A stretch of 64,000 nucleotides of DNA from NCBI RefSeq assembly GCF_947179515.1, contig NC_067480.1, positions 14,037,588 to 14,101,587 on the forward strand. The letters are read 5' to 3'. Made by a program: the position numbers and the translations under genes. Source of the stretch: Apodemus sylvaticus. Taxonomy: Eukaryota > Chordata > Mammalia > Rodentia > Muridae. The notes beneath the pieces were generated by a model. The model saw only the letters and a program-made list of their open reading frames with translations. It searched no databases and was not told where the DNA came from. This document shows, piece after piece, positions 1 to 12,742 of this stretch. Position 1 is the stretch's first letter. Every line of letters starts with the position of its first letter.

Positions 1-388
1 ATGGACTTACACATGGGGAATGAAAACAATAAGTATTCAAAAAGCAGGGATGAATCCTGAAGCGTGCAGCATTCCTTTCTAAAAAGAAATTCCCATTGAT
101 TTCAGCCAAAATCAAAATGGGCTTCTTGTTCTTTCTTAGTGTATAGAGTTGAAACTAATTAAAACAGAAATTATAGAGTATGTGTGTTTTGTGTTCAAAT
201 TTGCTAAGCTACTAAATATGCATTTCAATTTGAGTAGTTTCAGAACTAGAAAATATAGATACAAATAATTTTTACATTCACCAGACATCATTTTTTTCCA
301 TTTTTTGCACTGATCCATATAAATATCAACATGCAACTTCTTTATTGAACTCTCTATTATATTTGTTCTTAAGAAATAAGAGACAGAT

Positions 389-592
389 GGTGCTAATGTG
401 ATGTTTCACTGGTTAAGATCATTTATTGCTTTTACAGAGGACCTGACTTCTGTTCAGAGCACCCTACATTGGGCAGCTTACAACTGTGTCTAACTCCAGC
501 TCCAGGAGATCCAATTCCCTGTTCTAATTTCATTGGACACCCACTTACATGTGAAACACACATATATGAATAAACATAATCTTATTTTGACA
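389..592 (+). mobile_element. B3/B2-class SINE, diverged
   Basis: The stretch aligns by eye with the tRNA-derived rodent B3/B2 consensus. It has a 5' region with GGTTAAGATC in the A-box position, a middle part matching the TAACTCCAG-TCCAGGAGATC segment typical of B3, and an A-rich end with AATAAACATAATC. It is non-coding and decayed, with many substitutions, so it is an old insertion. B3 and B2 share their 5' half; the middle segment favours B3. Confidence 0.75.
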
Positions 593-998
593 ATTTCCTT
601 TTTATTTTATTTTTCATCTAATACATTCTGATTCCAGTTGTCCCCGTCTTTCTCCCAGTTCCTCACCATCTCCCCTCATCTGGATCTACTCCCTTTATGT
701 CTCATTGGAAAACAAACAGGTTTTTAAGAAGTTATAATAAAATAACATAAAATGCAATAACTTATTAGAATAACCTAACTATTAGCATTGTACAAAATAA
801 ACCAACAGAAGAAATGAACCAGGAGAGGGCACAAAAATCAGAGACCTACTATTTTGCACACTCATGAATCCTGAGTGTGCAAAACACTCAGTAGTAAAGG
901 ACAAAAACAAACAAACAAAAAAGGCTAAAATACATATGTTATATATATAACATCTATATTAATATATAAATATATTATGTATGGGTATATATATATAT

Positions 999-1002
<4 letters not shown>

Positions 1003-1038
<36 letters not shown>
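1003..1038. repeat. (TG)n microsatellite
   Basis: A pure TG dinucleotide run follows a short TA-rich tract. The open frame that reads through it as a Cys/Val repeat is an artefact. Confidence 0.95.
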
Positions 1039-1040
<2 letters not shown>

Positions 1041-1331
1041 TAGGACAGACCCATGTGGGCTTCCTGATTGTCAGTTCAATCTCTGTGAGTCTCATGAGCC
1101 CAGGTTTGTTGGTTCTGTTGGTTTTCTTTTGGTGACCTTAACCAGTCTCACTCCAATAACCGTAAGCCTTCAGCAGGATTTCTTCAGCTCTGCTTAATAT
1201 TTGTCTGTGGTTTTCCACATCTGTGTTCGTCAACTATTGAATGAAGCCTCTCTGATGTTGATTATGCTAGACTCCTGTCTATCAATGCAACAGAATATCA
1301 TTAAGAATCATTTCACTGACTTTTTATCGCA

Positions 1332-1416
1332 TTGGCATAAAAAACAGACAGGTTGATCAATGGAATCAAACTGAGGACCAGGACATAAATTCACCTGCCT
1401 ATAGACACCTAACATT

Positions 1417-1448
<32 letters not shown>

Positions 1449-1481
1449 TTACTGCTACTACTACTACTGCTATTACTACTA

Positions 1482-1512
<31 letters not shown>

Positions 1513-1845
1513 AGTACTACTACTACTGCTACTGCTACTACTATTACTGAAAACTTTAAATATTATCATTATTATTGTTGTTGTTGTTGTTGCTCCATAA
1601 TATGAAATTGAAAAAAGAAAGCATCTTCAACAAATGTCTCAGGTCTCACTAGATGATTGGATTATAATAATGGAAACAGATCCATGTCTGTCACGCTGTA
1701 CAAAACTCTAGTCCAGATGGTTCTAGACCTCAACATAAAACCAGATACACCAAACCTGACCGAAGAAAAAGTGTAGAATAGTCTTGAAGGAATTCCCTGA
1801 GGGGAGAAAAATGATAAAATGTGTAGCATATGCAAATATTCATTC
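1332..1845 (+). mobile_element. L1 ORF2 3'-part fragment, split by a triplet repeat
   Basis: The left arm (about 1332-1417) carries the L1 ORF2 segment containing ACAGACAGGTTGATCAATGG. The right arm (about 1605-1845) resumes with the 'GCATCTTCAACAAATG' and 'CCTCAACATAAAACCAGA' segments that come next in L1 ORF2. Compare the related minus-strand region at 17090-17340. Between the arms lies a triplet microsatellite instead of the expected short ORF2 segment. No frame stays open. This is an old, 5'- and 3'-incomplete insertion; the family cannot be decided by eye. Confidence 0.75.
1418..1593. repeat. (ACT/GCT/ATT)n triplet array followed by (TTG)n
   Basis: About 130 bp of ACT triplets, interrupted by GCT, ATT and CCA variants, runs to about 1549. 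After about 20 bp of A/T sequence it is followed by ATT/GTT triplets to 1593. The array sits inside L1 ORF2-derived sequence. Confidence 0.95.
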
Positions 1846-3257
1846 AAGAGAAATATGATTTAAGTGCATATATAAAGCATGTTTGCTGTTCTATAGCCAC
1901 GGAATCATGTTCACGTTACAAACAGTATTATAATATTTTGAATGCTAAATGAAATAAAGATGCAGGAAAATTAAATAAAGATTATATAAAAATGAGTCAG
2001 AAACATTAGCTGATATTTTCCACTTACATAAATAGTTCTTATTTAAAAGGCTAACATGACTCTAATGATCTCGATAAAATCAAAGTATACTAAGAAAGGA
2101 ATCATTTATTTTATTTCTAAAGGATTATGCACTAACTCTTAATATTAGATTGCACTTTGTGGTATAGCATCATTAGCATCTGGGTCATATCATTAAATAC
2201 ATTAAAAAATGTGTGTTTGCTCTCAGGAAATAAACTTGACATTTTGGAGTTAGACTGAAAGGCTAAAATGGGGACTAGATGGATGGGAGATAAAGCATGT
2301 AGAAAATCAATCAAGAGGAAAGCTCTCTGACACCTGTCAGAAAAGAAATTTCCAAGAAGTGAAAGGCTAAAGCAAGGTAGTAAAGGACATAAGCTGAGTT
2401 TAACAACTTTAGATTTGAAAATAAGTGGTACGCTGTGCAAAGTACTGTAGTAAAGTCCTGTAGGGGTCTTTGTACTCTCTTCTTCTTCCTTGCTTTCTAA
2501 GACAAATGTGATTCCCATTTGAGAAATCGAAAAGTAGAAGTCCAGTGTAGGACTGGATTCTGATTTTATATGTATGTATGTAACTGGCATAAACAATCAC
2601 AATGGTTTCTTCTTTAAACAGAGGGGTGCATCTGGGATAGACACATGGATAAATCAGCCTATTGGACCCATTAAAATTAATTTTGAAGCAATTAAAAATG
2701 TGGATATATCTTTGCTCTAGAGATGTTATCCAAGAGTTCAAGAAAAGCTCAGAATCATCTCTTTTCTTAATAAGGATTAATAGTGATTGAATTAGATGGG
2801 CTTTCCTAGAGAAACTGAAATAAAAGAATAAAGTTTACATATATAACATGCATGTATATATATATATGTGTGTCCATATACATAATATATTATTTATATA
2901 ATATATATGTAATATGAATTCTATCAATAGATATTGAATAAATTATCTATCATCTATCTATGGATCCATCTATTTATTACTTATTAGAGTGGCTTTCAGG
3001 TTGTGGTCCAGAAAGTCTAAAATGTTTGTCACCTGATTGAAAGTTCAAGAATTCAATAGTTATGCAGTCCAAAAGGCTGGATGTCTCAGCTGGTCTTCAC
3101 TATAAGTCAGCCTCCCAAAGATGGAGGCTTTAATATTAGTGAAGTATTGTCTCAAAGGCAGGAAAAATAAACATGCTAATAAGAACAAGAACTAATAGGA
3201 AAAAATTAAAGGCTACTTTCTTCCATATTTCTTTATAAACAAATTCTAGTAAGAAGA
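1846..3257. other. AT-rich sequence without recognised gene
   Basis: No coding or named repeat call is made here. A TA-rich patch lies at 2838-2910. The overlapping minus-strand frames at 2132-2741 have no recognisable protein and no coding-like composition. Around 3070-3180 there is mid-GC sequence (GGCTGGATGTCTCAGCTGG) that resembles dispersed mouse repeats, but I cannot name it. Confidence 0.5.
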
Positions 3258-3400
3258 CTGACTACCACCCAGATTTAGGGTGGGCCTTTTTATGTCACAC
3301 AACTTAACCAAGAAAATCCCTCTCAAGTATGCCCAGCTGGTTGGGTTTTATTTCATTCCAGATGAAGTCAAGTTAACAACCAGGAGGAGCCTGGGATAAT
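3258..3400 (-). mobile_element. LTR-like repeat fragment (probable)
   Basis: The segment ends with TCAAGTTAACAACCAGG and contains the 'CACCCAGATTTAGGGTGGG' motif. Both resemble a common murine LTR-type repeat read on the minus strand. The TCAAGTTGACA-type terminus is also seen in the LTRs at 45109-45500 and 46678-47076. It is short and diverged, so the family is uncertain. Confidence 0.4.
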
Positions 3401-4925
3401 ATTGACAGGCCTATAATTTTAACTACAGAAATAAGAAGAGTCTAATTCTTATGGAAAAGATTTCTAGGGGGCAAAATTTGCCTGACATACAAGACCTGTC
3501 ATGCAGGGATGAGAGAAAATGTGCTGGGATTGACAAAGGAAGGGGTGTGTGTCATCACATCTGAAATCTTTATTTCTTCTACCCTGAAGAGAACACATGA
3601 ATTCCCATTCATATGTCCAGACAAAAGTTATAGGCGTGACCCCATGTATCACTGAAAAAAATGACAAGAATATGCTGTCCTATATTATAGGCTGTGGTAA
3701 AATTATTTTAAAATATATATTATATTACCAAGTAAAGTATTAAGGGAATGAAAAGTCAAATGGCCATGGTAGTCCCTGTGAGGAGCCCCGCACACAAATG
3801 TCTGTGGTGGTGTTTTTGCAAACTTCCTTCTTCCCAGTGACCTTCATCTTGATGTCTTCCCAAAGTAGCCACTGTATGCATTGCCTCTTGACTTCACATG
3901 AGATACACATTCCACTAATTTTTAAGATGGAAATGGAATAGTTGGCTTTCCATGTATTTAGTCTGTGTTACAAATTCCATTTTGAATGAAAGAAGCAGAA
4001 AGTGTCCTTATAAAAAGCCCTGATGCGGAGTCACAGTGCTCCTTGACATAGTAGCTAAAAGGTAAACTGACCTGGCCTTGGCTTGCATTATTTCAATCAC
4101 ATTGTCATTTCCATAGAAGGCAGATGGTTCCTTGTAAATCAAGGTTAGGAGAGGGCTTCAACTCCTTCTTCAATAATAAGTTCAGTCATCCCCTCTCCCC
4201 TTGACCTTGATTTCTTATTTCTGAGGATGCATTAGCTGTGTACACAAAGGCTTTCCTTTCCCTTTTGATGCTTAATGGTTTTGCATCATGAACAAGTAGT
4301 GGAAGGGTTTGCCATGAAAGCTTATTTTGTCTTAAACCAAAGGTTTCACATTCACTTTTCTAAATTACCAGCTTTGTTAATTTCATTCACCCACATAGCA
4401 GATAGTAAGAGTGCATAAGAGTTCTATTCTTCACTAAGCAATGGGAACGGGCAGGCATTCATGTGCCAGCTCCAACCAGGGCTGCCGTCGTGGTGGGAGA
4501 GAAAATATAAAATTAAGAAAACATACTTTTTGAATGTTGGAATAATTGTTAATGGAAAGCTCTTTAAAGGCAAACAATGTTCATTACTTACAGTGCCATC
4601 TCAGGCTCTTAGTGCTAAAGTAATTGCAAATAATACTTGATCTTATATTTGAAGACTGTGTGGAAAAAGTTTGCTAAGTGCAAATAAAGGAGGACTATTG
4701 CAGCTGAGGAGGCACAGGTACTCAGTCCCTTCACGATAATGGTCATGGAGTACCCTCCATTCCACTGCCGTTTATCCTCCGGCAGCGCTAAGTGCACGAT
4801 GTCATGAAGAAGTCACATATTAGGTCTGAATGTTCAGTACATGCTTGACATTGAAGGTAAAAGAGAAGGCAATATAACTGAGGGCAATGTAACAGTGCAG
4901 TGAGTGAAGGTTTTCTGCGTTGTAG
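3401..4925. other. Unassigned non-coding sequence
   Basis: No gene, SINE or LINE was recognised. The 60-70-codon open frames here have no recognisable motif, ribosomal context or splice framework. Confidence 0.5.
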
Positions 4926-4929
4926 TAGC

Positions 4930-4975
4930 CATAATAATAATAATAATAATAATATAACAATAACAATAACAACAG
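4930..4975. repeat. (AAT)n/(AAC)n microsatellite
   Basis: About eight AAT triplets are followed by AACAAT and AAC units. The poly-Leu frame on the minus strand is its translation. Confidence 0.9.
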
Positions 4976-5566
4976 CTTTCACCCTAAAATTCACCTAGAA
5001 ATACAGCAATGAATATCTTCTTTAACAGAAGATTTACAAATTAAGCTTCAACACTGTGAAACTTCCAGTGTGTGAAAGTCAAGCTCATGAGATGTTTCCA
5101 CTTTTTTTTTCATAGTCGTAGGTCTGTGTTTAACATCTATGGGCTTTATGATGGCACATTCTTGGCTGAAAAGCCTTGGAACTGGCCCAATCAAAATCCA
5201 GAACTATCACTTTAGAAGCTAACTGATTAAATTAAGCACTTTCACTTTGCCTTTTCATATTACTCTCGCACAAAGCTTTGTCAATCAAATTCTTAGTCAC
5301 AAGGCTCATAGATAAGACAGACTTTTAAAAATGAATTTTGATATTTTGATTAAAATCCCAGAGTTAGATAACTGGCAGCTGGATGTACTTTTATTTCCAC
5401 TCCATAAGAAAATAGAAATGTAAGTCTTTATCTCCTTGTAGTATAGAATTTTGGAAAATAGGCCATATTTTTACTATTTATGTATTTATCATTGAAATAT
5501 TTTCATGAATTAGCAATTTTTGATTTTACATTTAAAGGATATCCATATGTCTGCAATTTTAGATGA

Positions 5567-5594
5567 CTATATATATATATATATATATATATAG
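5567..5594. repeat. (AT)n microsatellite
   Basis: About 14 uninterrupted TA/AT dinucleotides. Confidence 0.9.
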
Positions 5595-6104
5595 CACCTT
5601 TGAAGCTTTGTGTACTTAGCCAGGTATATTAGTATGTGCCTATATCAGCACAGGAAAGGCTGAAGCAGAAACATAAGAACAGGGAGTTAAACTGAGTTAA
5701 ATAATAAAACATTATTCTTCTCTCAAAAACCAAGAGAAAAGGAAATTAGTAGCCTTAATTGGGCTTATCCATTTATTTTTTAATAAATCTTTTATTTTTG
5801 AAATTCTAATAATTAAATCAGTTTTTCTTTTCCTTACATTCCTCTAAAGAATCCTATAGAACTCTCCTATCTTGTTCTTAAATTCATTGCCTCAATAGAA
5901 AAAAAAAAAGAAATGGGAATAAACAAAACATTTACATTAAAAAAAAATTCATTGCCTCTATTTCTACTTAATTGTTTTACATACACACACACCTCTAAAA
6001 ATCCTCCCAATACAATCAAACTGAGTCCAGGCACCTTCTTCCTGTTTAGTCTGCAGTGAGCCTCAGCCACTGGCCAGTACTTCAGGTGAAAAGAACTGAC
6101 TTTT

Positions 6105-6412
6105 ACAAATTGGGAAGTATTAGATGTTGTGGCCTTGTTTTAAAAAATGTATTTCACTGGGGGGTGGGCTTTGAGATTTCAGGAACCCACACAGTGCTCA
6201 GGGAGCTGTCTTTCACTCTTCCCCTTCCTCTCCTGGCTATGTCTCTAGAGGTGTGCTCTCATCTTCTGTTGCAGCACCAGTCCTGCCTGCCTGCTCTCAA
6301 GCTCCCTACAATATTGATTGTGAACTCAAGGCCTATGGAACTGAAAGCCCTTGGTTAAATGCTTTCTTTTATGAGTTGCCTTGGTCATGTTTTGTTTCCT
6401 CAAAGTAATAAG
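6105..6412 (+). mobile_element. MaLR-type LTR remnant (ORR1/MT-like)
   Basis: The order of motifs matches the 3' two thirds of a mouse MaLR LTR: TGTGGCCTTG, then TTTCACTGGGGGGTGGGC, TGCCTGCCTGC, TTAAATGCTTTCTTTTATGA and GTTGCCTTGGTCATG. MaLRs are non-autonomous class III LTR retrotransposons. The 5' part is missing or unrecognisable, so this is a solo or partial LTR. The 100-codon plus-strand frame at 6056-6358 is an incidental reading through it. Confidence 0.75.
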
Positions 6413-6772
6413 CAGTATATAATACAAGCAGGTTAACTGGTGAATATTCAGATACAGTGGGGCAAGACCAAAACACCTGCATTTGCCCTCACAAACTAGA
6501 CAATTGTAGAAATTAATGACCAACTGCACATTTCAAGAGATTAAAGAAGAAAATTCAAATTTCCATTTACCGGAAAGGATTGAAAAATAGTTGAGAATTC
6601 AAGTTATTTAATCTGACATTGAAATCACATAGTACCTTTAGTTACACAACACAATAACCTATTTGATTCTAAAATAATTATAAGTTTGTAAGTTTATCAA
6701 CATGGATAGGGGTGTGGTGGAAGAATGTATGTCAATTACATAGCATTCTTATTCGAAATCGTTAATAATCCC

Positions 6773-6895
6773 TATGTATATATAATTATATATATAATAT
6801 ATTATAAATTATATAAATATATATTATATATCGTATATTATATATATAATATATTATATATATAATTATATATATATAATATATATATATATAAT
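6773..6895. repeat. AT-only palindromic tract
   Basis: About 120 bp composed almost entirely of TATA/ATAT/AATT units, with a single CG near 6831. Multiple overlapping inverted repeats could extrude cruciforms or act as an easily unwound region. Confidence 0.9.
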
Positions 6896-6967
6896 TTTTG
6901 CAGTACTTATTTCACGGTGTATTTTTATTTCATTTATTTTTTCTTTTCAGTGCTGGAAAATCAACAC

Positions 6968-7010
6968 ATGTTAGAGAAGGTATGTCACTGGGGGTGGGCT
7001 TTGAGAAGTA
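6968..7010 (+). mobile_element. Short MaLR LTR fragment
   Basis: About 40 bp contains GTATGTCACTGGGGGTGGGC followed by TTTGAGA. This matches the same internal LTR segment as the copy at about 6150-6173. The flanks do not continue the match. Confidence 0.55.
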
Positions 7011-8312
7011 AATTCTGTGCCAGGAAACTACCTCAGATATAATGAGTAAATGCTACACCACCAAGCCACTTCATAGGTAAGATCCATGCTACTGAGTTAC
7101 ATCTCTACCTCAGTAGTATGTTTTTTAAAAAGAAGAAACCATTGTGAGTGAAACTGTTTAGTGACTGATCCAATAATCTAGGCTGTGACAGTGATGATAG
7201 AAATAATAAGTTGATATAGAAATTGAGTAAAACAGACACCTTAAGACTTTGAGCTCATAGATCCAGAGGATTTTTATGTTTATACAAGGAACTTAATACA
7301 GGGCAAAGAATGAGGAAGTATATGAATAAATGTTTTCTAACTCCTATAAGAATGATATCTCATCTGCCAGTAAAAGTAGGCATGCAAAAATAAAGAGAAT
7401 TAGCTCAACGTATCTTAGAATACTTTGATGATGGACAAAATAAAAACTTTGATATATGGACTAGTCACATGATTCCTGGTAATGTAACCTTGAAATAATT
7501 CTGTGGTAATGGGTAGACAGCCAGTAAAAGTTAGGATGAGTGTTAGAAGACCATAGGAGTATGAACCTGAGAACTTACAATCAGAATGAGAATTTGCCAA
7601 CTTCTTGTAGATTGTACATACAGACATCCATCTTCCCTGACCTTACACTGTCTGCCAGAAATATAGAAGCTTTGAGTTAGAGGACTTCACAAAGTCCTGG
7701 CCTATAAAGAAAATTATGATAAGTAAGGCTTTGCCATTTCTCAGTTAGAGGGCTTAGCAGAAGCCATAAATATTGTAGTTGTATTTATGTTTTATTTTAA
7801 AGATATATATTTAAGGCCTATTACCTTGACATACTGAATACTTAGTTCCTTTGATAGTTTTTTTCAATTATTTTTTCATTTAGACCTTTAAAAAATTAAC
7901 AAAATGAGAATGTTTCAGATTTACTAAGAAAATGTTTTAGAGGATCATGTTTTGATAGATATTTGAATATGAAGCTCACAGTTTCCTTCATTTCCTTAAC
8001 TACAAGCTTATAAATAGTCATCTCCCCTTGAGAATGTCAACTGAGCATATATAAAACCATGCTCCTTGAATGACAAATACTCCATGCTCCTTAATTACAA
8101 ATCATTATTTTTTCAATTAGAAATTTTAATAATTCTTCATTTATTGAATTCCATATCACCTTAGGAAATGGAATGATCATAAAAACTTTAGTAAGTTCCA
8201 TTGTTTATGATGTAGGTAAGAATTTCCTCTGCTGTAAAAGGAAACCATTATGTCCCTTTTAGATTGTGAAAGTGTAGCTACAGTACACACACCAATCAGT
8301 AGATGTCTTTAC
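7011..8312. other. Unassigned non-coding sequence
   Basis: AT-rich unique-looking sequence; nothing recognised. Confidence 0.45.

Positions 8313-8387
<75 letters not shown>
8313..8387. repeat. (CTTT)n microsatellite, about 19 units
   Basis: A pure pyrimidine tetranucleotide array of about 75 bp without visible interruptions. Such uninterrupted arrays are typically length-polymorphic. Confidence 0.97.
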
Positions 8388-10619
8388 AATTAATGTGTTT
8401 TAGATGGGTGGGCCCTACAGTCGAAGTACTACAAGTTCAGACAGTGCCCTTAGCTCAGTAAAAGAGTCTTAGTAGGTTTCCTCTTCTCTGCCTGACCTGG
8501 AGAGCCCTAACTACAGGTTCAGTTTCCTTTCCCCAGATAAGTACCAGTCCACTAAGCACCTGGAATTCCAGGAATGCCTCTTCAAGCAAATGGGCATTCT
8601 TCTCTACCAGAAGCTCTAGCCAATGATTCTTATCCCCCTGGAATTCCCCACTCCCTTCCCCCAAACTCTATAGCCATTAATTCACTCCCAGGGAAGCTGA
8701 ACTGCCTCTCTCTAAGGATGATAAGGAAGTAGGTCATTTTCTGTCATACTCTGAAGCCTGTTTTTTTTACTCTGCTCCATTTGTCTTCATGAATCAGTAC
8801 CCAACAGCCCCTGGTAGAAGGGAGGTCTGTATTAGAAAACTCCTAAATTATTATTGTCAAGAGCCTTCCATTTCAGTTTGTGATCCTCATTTATGTGAAT
8901 CAGTTCTCAAGCATCCAAAAACTTCCAGGAACCAAATTACTTCTGGGAAGACTATTTCACTCAGCTTATATATGACATTCAAAAGGCCCCAGAATGACTT
9001 TTGAGCAGTAGTCCATGTACTAATCAAACCTTATATTGCAGAAAACATTATGGAATATTCCAAACAGAGAATATTACATTGATAGTGCTTAGGTTCCCTA
9101 TATACTTTCTTACCAGTTATTTTGACTGGTCATTATCCATTTGGTAAAACTTCCCAAACAACTCATTAATATTTAAATAGCTATCTGAATTATAAACTTC
9201 AAACTGTAGAAACCAAATGTCTTTATGCATAATTCAAAAGATCTTTGCAGAAAACAATCCCTGGGTTGTAATTGCTCTCAAGTCCCCCTCTTGAATTTCT
9301 ACAAGTAAATCCAATACCAATGCAATTCAAATCAATTCATTCATGGTTGATTTTAAAACTCGCTTCATATGGATGCTGTGGTCGAAGCAACACTATGAAT
9401 TCAAACAAGGATCAATTACCAAAGCTGAGGATTATTTTCTCTGAGAAGCAGGCATATATTTACATTATTTGCTAGTTTTGATATTGTCGATATAAGCAAA
9501 TTCTCATAAAAGTTATATTTGTGTAGATTGACTTTAGTTTAACCCAACTTCCCTTTGCAAACAAATGCATTTCACTATCAAATTTTGATATTCTTTTATT
9601 TAGTATTAGGCTAACATCTGGTGGGTAACTGTTTTGAACCATCCTCAACATCAAAATAACTGGAAAAAGAATATTTTTGTAGGAGAGTGATAGTATCTAT
9701 TTTTCTCATTTATATGCTGAGTATTGCTTTCTATTCAAGTTTAAAGAATGTTGGCTGTAAGAATTCATAAATTGTTTATGGCCATCATGTTATCATAGTA
9801 AACTAATATAACAGTAAATATGTCCTGGGATGATATGAAATGCCTTTCTGCCATGGAGAATGCAAATGGTTAAGAGTACAGACAAGGTGTATAGCTAATT
9901 GTATACAATATGAATCACAGATGGAATCGGGGTGATTAATGTTATCCTAATGAATTCAGAATGAGTGAAAAATTACTTTCCACTTATTGTAAAGGCTTGC
10001 CTTCAGTGTATAGTTCACATGAGTTGCATTCCGTTCACAATGGCATGAAGATCCTAGCCCACACTAACAAAGGCAGGAAACTCAGGGCTATAGTTGAAAG
10101 CATCTTAGACTGCTGGCCTTTATACCACATATGGTAAGAAGTATGGACACTCCAATTTCACATATGGAGGCCTTTGAGAGGGTTTCATTTCCCCAAGGAA
10201 AGGGAGGTTACTTTTGAGATAAAAGGAAGAAGTCCCTATATTATGCTTATTTGAAAAATGGCTATGGGTAAAATTTTGAATGCATAATATGTTCCATATA
10301 CCTATAAAAGTTTCTCGTATCCAATGGTATGTGAGCGTGAGCACACGCTAACATTATTCTTTAACCTCAGCTGTCTTTTCAAAAAAGGAATGTGCTGGGA
10401 AAAGCAGAAAAGAATGGATGACTCAGCAGGATATCTCTACCCAACATGGAGGGGAAAAAACCACTGAGACCTATAGAGAAAAGTAAATGCATACTATTTA
10501 ATTTATAATATTTAAACCTACTCAGAGTTTTTTATAGCATACAGGTTTCCTGCTGACTATAAAGTTATGAAGGTTTGAGAAAAGCTCAAAACATTGGCAC
10601 ATTTTATGTATGGTATTAA
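8388..10619. other. Unassigned; GC-richer block at 8400-8860
   Basis: The block 8400-8860 is more GC-rich than its surroundings and pyrimidine-rich, resembling LTR-type repeat sequence, but I cannot name it. The rest (8860-10620) is AT-rich with no recognised gene. Open frames at 8789-9004 and 9272-9475 show no recognisable family. Confidence 0.4.
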
Positions 10620-10896
10620 TTAGTCTGAAACCTAGGAAACTGGAATACCCAAAACATAATCCACACATCAAATGAGGTACAAGAAGAACGGAGGAGTGGC
10701 CCCTTGTTCTGGAAAGACTCAGTGAAGCAGTATAGGGCAAAACCAGAACAGGGAAGTGGGAAGGATTTGGTGGGAAAACAGGGGGAGGGAAGGGGGCTGA
10801 TGGGACTTTCGGGGAGTGGGGATCTAGAAAAGGGTAAATCATTTGAAATGTAAATAAAAAATATATCGAATAAAAAAATTAAAAAAACAAAAAAAC
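10620..10896 (+). mobile_element. L1 3' UTR, 5'-truncated insertion
   Basis: The sequence runs from an 'ACTGGAATACCCAAAACATA' segment through GGCCCCTTGTTCTGGAAAGA, a purine-rich G tract and the terminal CATTTGAAATGTAAATAAAA, then ATATATCGAATAAAAAA and a degenerate poly(A). It matches in reverse the 3' end of the L1 at 33830-34735. Only the very end of ORF2 and the 3' UTR are present, as expected for abortive target-primed reverse transcription. Confidence 0.9.
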
Positions 10897-12168
10897 ATTT
10901 ATACTTACGTAATAAAAATATTCATTTTAGTTCCCTTACCTATGTCAATCTGTATTATTTCATTTTGTTTGGAAGAAATGTGCTGTTTCAGTAATAGTAA
11001 TCAGCATATACTAACAGAGGAGTAGATGCTCATTTATAGGGAAACATTGTTTTAGAAAAAAGTGGTCAGTCTACAATGAACATAACTTGAAGCATGGCAT
11101 TAATCTATCAGAAAATATTAGTGCTAGCCATTATAACTAATAAAATGTGAAAACATCTAATTAAGCACCAATAAATAATTGTGCCAAAGATAAAAATAAC
11201 AAAATGAATAGAAGCTAATGGAAATTTCCTTCATACCACAATAAAATAGAGGAAATAACAATTACTTAGTCGTTAAAATACCAAATATGCTTATTATATG
11301 AATAATTTGCTTTAACCTTGTAAGTAGAACATACTTAGAAGTCATTATTTGTCTAAGATGATATAAGGGCATAAAGAAATTGAGCTATGGGTAATAAATT
11401 AAGTTATTGAGAATAAAATAAAATTCACAATATAGTCAACTGATTTCTTGGCATTTTAATTATATTTTGAAATAAATGAAACACAAATATTGGCACATGG
11501 ATGTATTTAAATGAACACAGTTTCCAGTAGAGTTTGAGCTGTCTAGAAGTGACTGTATCCGTACAGATATGAGCAACACTGATTTGACTTAATGGGTAAG
11601 TGGCTGTGAACATATTTCATTGTATACATATCTGAAAGCCTCAAACAATTGGTAAGAAAAATCAATTAACTAAATATCTATGAATTTGGTATTATCTCAT
11701 TACATTTAAAAGAAAATCAGTATAGATTCTGACATACAAAACCATAGATTGTGCTCACTGAGTCCATTGTATGAGCTGCGAATTTGTCAACTATTGTAAG
11801 ATTAGTTTGTTGGCTGATTGGAATTCCCAAAAGAGACCAACATATTCACATAAACTTATATCTAAAATGGTCTTGGTTTTCATCTGTCCCAATTACTTCC
11901 ATGTGTTGTTCGCATGTGATGCAATGCAGCCCAAAAAGAGTAAACCAGTAAGTATCAGAGCTGGATCCTGGTGTCACCACCATGCTGAATTGCAACATCA
12001 GTTCTGTACCTTGTCTTGATATGGCTAGAAAACAAAGCCAGAGTATCATTCACTAAACATTCATTCTGTTCCAGCACTGTAATAGGGTGTAGCACATAGC
12101 AGTAAACACAAAGCTAAACAATTGCTGGACACAGTCACTCCAGTCAATTAATTTAATTTGAAAACTTT
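10897..12168. other. AT-rich non-coding sequence
   Basis: No recognised repeat or gene. The 82-codon frame at 11771-12019 has an overlapping open frame on the other strand and no recognisable motif. Confidence 0.45.
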
Positions 12169-12203
12169 TTATTTTGTTTTGTTTTGTTTTGTTTTGTTTT
12201 GTA
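12169..12203. repeat. (TTTTG)n microsatellite
   Basis: About six TTTTG units. It could be the residual A-rich tail of a decayed minus-strand SINE, but no SINE body is recognisable downstream. Confidence 0.85.
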
Positions 12204-12284
12204 TTTTCACAACACTACTGTAAGACAGTACACAAGAAATACTGCATTAGGAATATGGGTGAAAGTAAGAATAAAGTTTGTGGG

Positions 12285-12287
<3 letters not shown>

Positions 12288-12321
<34 letters not shown>
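12288..12321. repeat. (GT)n microsatellite
   Basis: About 17 uninterrupted GT units. Confidence 0.95.
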
Positions 12322-12323
<2 letters not shown>

Positions 12324-12742
12324 TATTGGAGTAAAGAGACAGTCACATGTAATAGTGTGAGGTTTTAACCAAGAATTTGAGAGAGAAAGAAAAAGCACTT
12401 ATTTTGGCCTAGGACTTTGGAGTGTTAAATTTGGTATTTCCTTTGCCTCATGTGTAAAAGAATTTGAACATTACTGTGGTAAAGGCAAGATTGATCAGGG
12501 ATTCTTTAACTCATGACAGTCAACATCAGAATATCAAGTAAAAGATTCACAAGTATGCCTCTGGTCATCTGTTACTTGTAGGTAAGCGATATCACTGAAA
12601 ATTTCCCAGATCTCTCAATATAATGTCAATCGGTCAAAGTCTAGAAAATCAGACTGAAAAGCTCAGCACTAAATGGGACATTTATGTCACACCTCTTCCT
12701 CAAGAAGTTTAGTGGTCATCTTTGAAGCAGTGTTGAAGGAGT

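Noticed and set aside
6056..6358. 100-codon plus frame
   Set aside because: It overlaps the MaLR LTR remnant, which is non-coding.
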